In this document: piece after piece, positions 4,229 through 5,410 of the stretch
Position numbering within the stretch: the first letter of the stretch is position 1
Layout of the letters: every line of letters starts with the position of its first letter
NCBI GenBank assembly: GCA_913046815.1
Contig: CAJWTE010000036.1
Span: 1 to 5,410 of the forward strand
Direction: 5' to 3'
From: an uncultured bacterium
GTDB taxonomy: Bacteria > Patescibacteriota > Minisyncoccia > Phycocordibacterales > UBA918
DNA length: 5,410 bases
Notes under the pieces: generated by a model
Told to the model about the DNA's origin: nothing
What the model saw: the letters and a program-made list of their open reading frames with translations, nothing else
The model's database searches: none
Program-made: the position numbers and the translations under genes

Positions 4229-4884
4229 ATTTTGTCGTATGGTTCAGGTTCAAAAATTGGCTTACCTCCACTTTCTATAGTTTGGTACTGAGACATGAGT
4301 AGATCAAAGGCTTCGAGCATGACACTGTCCCATTCCATATACTTTCTTTTTTTGTCAATTACATTTTGAGTCGACGCATTTAGGAGAGCAAAACGCTCCA
4401 TCGTAACTTTCGGCATGTCCACTTCGTGGATATTGGGAGCAAGCACGTCTATTGATTTTGCATACTTAGCGTCAAAGGTTTCGTTGGTCTCATATTCGTT
4501 GATGTATGGATGGAGACTGGGGTGTAGGACTTTAAGAGCAGCTTCGTACTCATCAATATTATTTTGTTTGGTCTTGTGATACGCAAAAACTTCCCCTGTG
4601 TCTGTCTCACCAATATCGTGAACGGAGAGCATAATAAGTGCTCGACCTAAATCAACCTTGTCTGAGTGTTCAATATGAGGATGAAAATAGGCTGCAAGAA
4701 TTGGCAAGTGGCCGATATGTTCCATGAGCGGTTCTCGCAGTATTTCGTTGTCGTAATCTTTTTTATCAACTAGACCTTTAAGTGCAATTTGCGTGTAACG
4801 GTCTGCTGTGACTAGTGCTCGCTTTGTGAATGAGTAGGCGTTTTGTAGCTTAAGAAAATCTTGAATCAGTTCTTTTGTTGTCAT
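4225..4884 (-). CDS. HD-domain phosphohydrolase, YfbR/5'-deoxynucleotidase-like
   Basis: The HD superfamily comprises metal-dependent phosphohydrolases; the YfbR-like branch removes phosphate from deoxynucleoside monophosphates. Numbered from the ATG at 4884 (219 residues), the metal-binding pattern is complete: H56 in EHIGH, H89-D90 in SVHDIGE, and D146 in KSIDVLAP. The segment after the HD (IGETDTGEVF) and the acidic YETNETFDAKYAKSID stretch are typical of this branch. The N-terminus (ELIQDFLKLQNAYSF) is helical, and the last 60 residues form a helical tail ending PIFEPEPYDKI. An in-frame ATG at 4929 would add 15 residues, but it lies upstream of the extended -10 box, so 4884 is preferred. 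The gene is first in a two-gene operon with the phage-type protein. A role in nucleotide pool control, phage-related or defensive, is possible; substrate specificity cannot be read from the sequence. Confidence 0.85.
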   Translation of the reverse strand: MTTKELIQDFLKLQNAYSFTKRALVTADRYTQIALKGLVDKKDYDNEILREPLMEHIGHLPILAAYFHPHIEHSDKVDLGRALIMLSVHDIGETDTGEVFAYHKTKQNNIDEYEAALKVLHPSLHPYINEYETNETFDAKYAKSIDVLAPNIHEVDMPKVTMERFALLNASTQNVIDKKRKYMEWDSVMLEAFDLLMSQYQTIESGGKPIFEPEPYDKI

Positions 4885-4891
4885 GTAAAGC

Positions 4892-4900
4892 ATTGTAACA
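4892..4900 (-). promoter_or_regulatory. Extended -10 promoter of the HD operon, leaderless layout
   Basis: On the minus strand TGTTACAAT is an extended -10 element (TGN plus TACAAT). It ends seven bases before the ATG at 4884, so the mRNA would begin at or one base before the start codon. No clear -35 box is present. It argues for the shorter start of the HD gene. Confidence 0.5.
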
Positions 4901-4926
4901 AAATTTAACTTCTTAATGTGTAATGA

Positions 4927-4960
4927 CACAAAGACGGAACCGTTAGGTTCCGTCTTTGTG
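4927..4960 (-). terminator. 15-bp hairpin, probable terminator between the tRNA-Leu region and the HD operon
   Basis: CACAAAGACGGAACC (4927-4941) pairs perfectly with its complement at 4946-4960 around GTTA. Read on the minus strand, the G+C part of the stem is followed by GTCTTTGTG, a short T-rich exit, and the mirror image holds on the plus strand. It would stop transcripts coming from tRNA-Leu before the HD promoter. It overlaps the leftmost copy of the tRNA-Leu 3' repeat by six bases. Confidence 0.6.
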
Positions 4961-4976
4961 CGTGAGAGAGGACTTG
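4955..4976 (-). repeat. Copy 1 of the tRNA-Leu 3'-end repeat
   Basis: These 22 bases are identical to 5321-5342, the T loop through the acceptor 3' strand, discriminator and four following bases of tRNA-Leu, in the same orientation. Identity extends one further base to the left (C4954). On the right the match ends, and GACTTG-GTCA-CAAGTC (4971-4986) makes a hairpin from the last bases of the copy. Confidence 0.88.
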
Positions 4977-5152
4977 GTCACAAGTCACTGGACGTAATTA
5001 GTCGCTTCGCTCCCATTTCGTCAAGTGCTTTCGACCCCGACTTGACCTCAGTCTCCACTCCGTTACGACTGGCTTCGCGGCCTCCGTCCTTCAAGCCCTC
5101 TCTCATCACACGAACGGCAATGGCCCGAAACATCCAGTTCCGAGCCAGCCGA
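4977..5152. other. Gene-free interval 1 between tRNA-Leu end copies
   Basis: The 176 bases hold no supported gene. They contain a 7-bp inverted repeat GTCAAGT/ACTTGAC (5020-5026 and 5040-5046), a GCTTCGCTC segment (reverse complement GAGCGAAGC, similar to hairpin loops near tRNA-Lys), and a diverged inverted copy of the tRNA-Leu end at 5090-5114. Confidence 0.55.
5090..5114 (+). repeat. Diverged, inverted copy of the tRNA-Leu 3' end
   Basis: TTCAAGCCCTCTCTCATCAC and the next five bases resemble the tRNA-Leu end in sense orientation, TTCAAGTCCTCTCTCACGCA. It differs by one substitution in the T loop and a few changes in the acceptor part. It points opposite to the other three copies. No tRNA body precedes it. 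Confidence 0.5.
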
Positions 5153-5174
5153 TTTGTGCGTGAGAGAGGACTTG
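5153..5174 (-). repeat. Copy 2 of the tRNA-Leu 3'-end repeat
   Basis: This is an exact 22-base match to 5321-5342, extending two further bases (AA) on the right compared with copy 1. It lies 198 bases after copy 1 and 168 before the gene. The adjoining TGAAACT-TAC-AGTTTCA (5173-5189) forms a 7-bp hairpin starting within the repeat, analogous to that at copy 1. Confidence 0.88.
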
Positions 5175-5296
5175 AAACTTACAGTTTCAGTACAGGTTGC
5201 CGATATTTTACTTCCTACGTCTTAAAATATCAGTCAACCTTTTCAAGTCAACGCAACGCGTTTGCTAGCGCAAACACTGCACACTCTCAAGCAGTC
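5175..5296. other. Gene-free interval 2 between tRNA-Leu end copies
   Basis: No gene is seen. A bulged inverted repeat spans 5194-5240: AGGTTG pairs with CAACCT, a 2-by-3 internal loop follows, then GATATTTTA pairs with TAAAATATC around 12 bases. A perfect GTTTGC-TAGC-GCAAAC lies at 5260-5275, and a weak CTGC/GCAG pair at 5277-5294. Confidence 0.55.
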
Positions 5297-5316
5297 GAAA
5301 ACCCGCTTACGCGGGC
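5297..5316 (-). terminator. Intrinsic terminator of tRNA-Leu
   Basis: On the minus strand GCCCGC-GTAA-GCGGGT is followed by TTTC, eight bases after the tRNA 3' end. The T run is short, but stem and loop are the same style as the tRNA-Lys terminator. Confidence 0.75.
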
Positions 5317-5324
5317 TTTCTTTG

Positions 5325-5408
5325 TGCGTGAGAGAGGACTTGAACCTCCACGGGTTTAACCCCACTTGGTCCTAAGCCAAGCGCGTCTACCAATTCCGCC
5401 ACTCACGC
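5325..5408 (-). tRNA. tRNA-Leu (anticodon UAG)
   Basis: The 84-base class II cloverleaf has acceptor GCGTGAG with CTCACGC, a D region GCGGAATTGGTAGACGC, and anticodon stem CTTGG/CCAAG with loop CTTAGGA (anticodon TAG). The long variable arm includes GGG-TTAAA-CCC, the T arm is GGAGG-TTCAAGT-CCTCT and the discriminator is A. UAG reads CUN leucine codons; if TrhO-dependent 5-oxy modification occurs in this organism, a U34 tRNA such as this could be a substrate, though that is speculation. CCA is not encoded. Its last 18 bases with the next four recur twice downstream. Confidence 0.96.
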
Positions 5409-5410
5409 AA

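Noticed and set aside
4885..4929. Fifteen-residue N-terminal extension of the HD protein
   Set aside because: The upstream ATG lies before the extended -10 box, so it would not be in the mRNA; the ATG at 4884 starts a natural N-terminus.
4955..5342. CRISPR array or integron attC array at the tRNA-Leu repeats
   Set aside because: Only three exact repeats with intervals of 176 and 146 bases, the repeat is plainly the tRNA end, and the attC core motifs are not seen although the 5194-5240 bulged hairpin looks superficially similar.
4916..5359. Plus-strand open frame of 147 codons with repeated FVRERGL
   Set aside because: It runs antisense through tRNA-Leu and its repeated 3' ends; the repeated peptide is just the translated tRNA repeat.

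Overview
The window most resembles a chromosomal piece of a small-genome bacterium of the Patescibacteria (CPR), probably the Paceibacteria/'Parcubacteria' side. The basis is family resemblance: a short type IV-like prepilin with the KGFTLIELLVVISIVG start and an Ala/Arg/Lys-rich helix after it, tiny operons, tRNA genes without an encoded CCA, and -10 boxes placed 6-7 bases in front of start codons. No taxonomic search was possible. Base composition is uneven: about half G+C at the left edge and clearly A+T-richer in the HD/phage-domain operon.

Layout. Positions 1-844 hold the 5' part of a minus-strand gene that runs off the left edge. It encodes a membrane-anchored protein of uncertain, possibly SPFH-like, type, with a good sigma-70 promoter at 976-1004. 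From 1005 to 1466 there is no gene but an unusual run of perfect or near-perfect inverted repeats. The last of these overlaps the presumed promoter of trhO (1467-2519, plus strand), which encodes the tRNA U34 hydroxylase. trhO ends exactly where the convergent prepilin gene (3026-2520, minus) ends. The prepilin is the second gene of a two-gene operon behind a small single-span membrane protein (3283-3029) that has a leaderless-type promoter.

A tRNA-Lys(UUU) gene lies at 3367-3439 on the plus strand. Its 3' end is repeated in inverted orientation just after a GTAA-loop terminator, followed by about 180 bp of hairpins and T-arm-like fragments. Next comes a minus-strand operon (4884-3665): an HD-domain phosphohydrolase, then a protein with a phage-type domain, joined by an ATGA overlap. 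The right end carries tRNA-Leu(UAG) on the minus strand (5408-5325), its terminator, and two further exact copies of the last 22 bp of the tRNA region at 4955-4976 and 5153-5174. The intervals between the copies are non-coding and rich in inverted repeats.

The most interesting signal is not a protein. Both tRNA genes are trailed by copies of their own 3' ends and by clusters of unrelated hairpins, and a third hairpin cluster lies in the divergent gap at 1005-1450. This looks like repeated insertion or excision at tRNA 3' ends, or a family of non-coding palindromic elements. A second theme is apparently leaderless transcription at three separate promoters.
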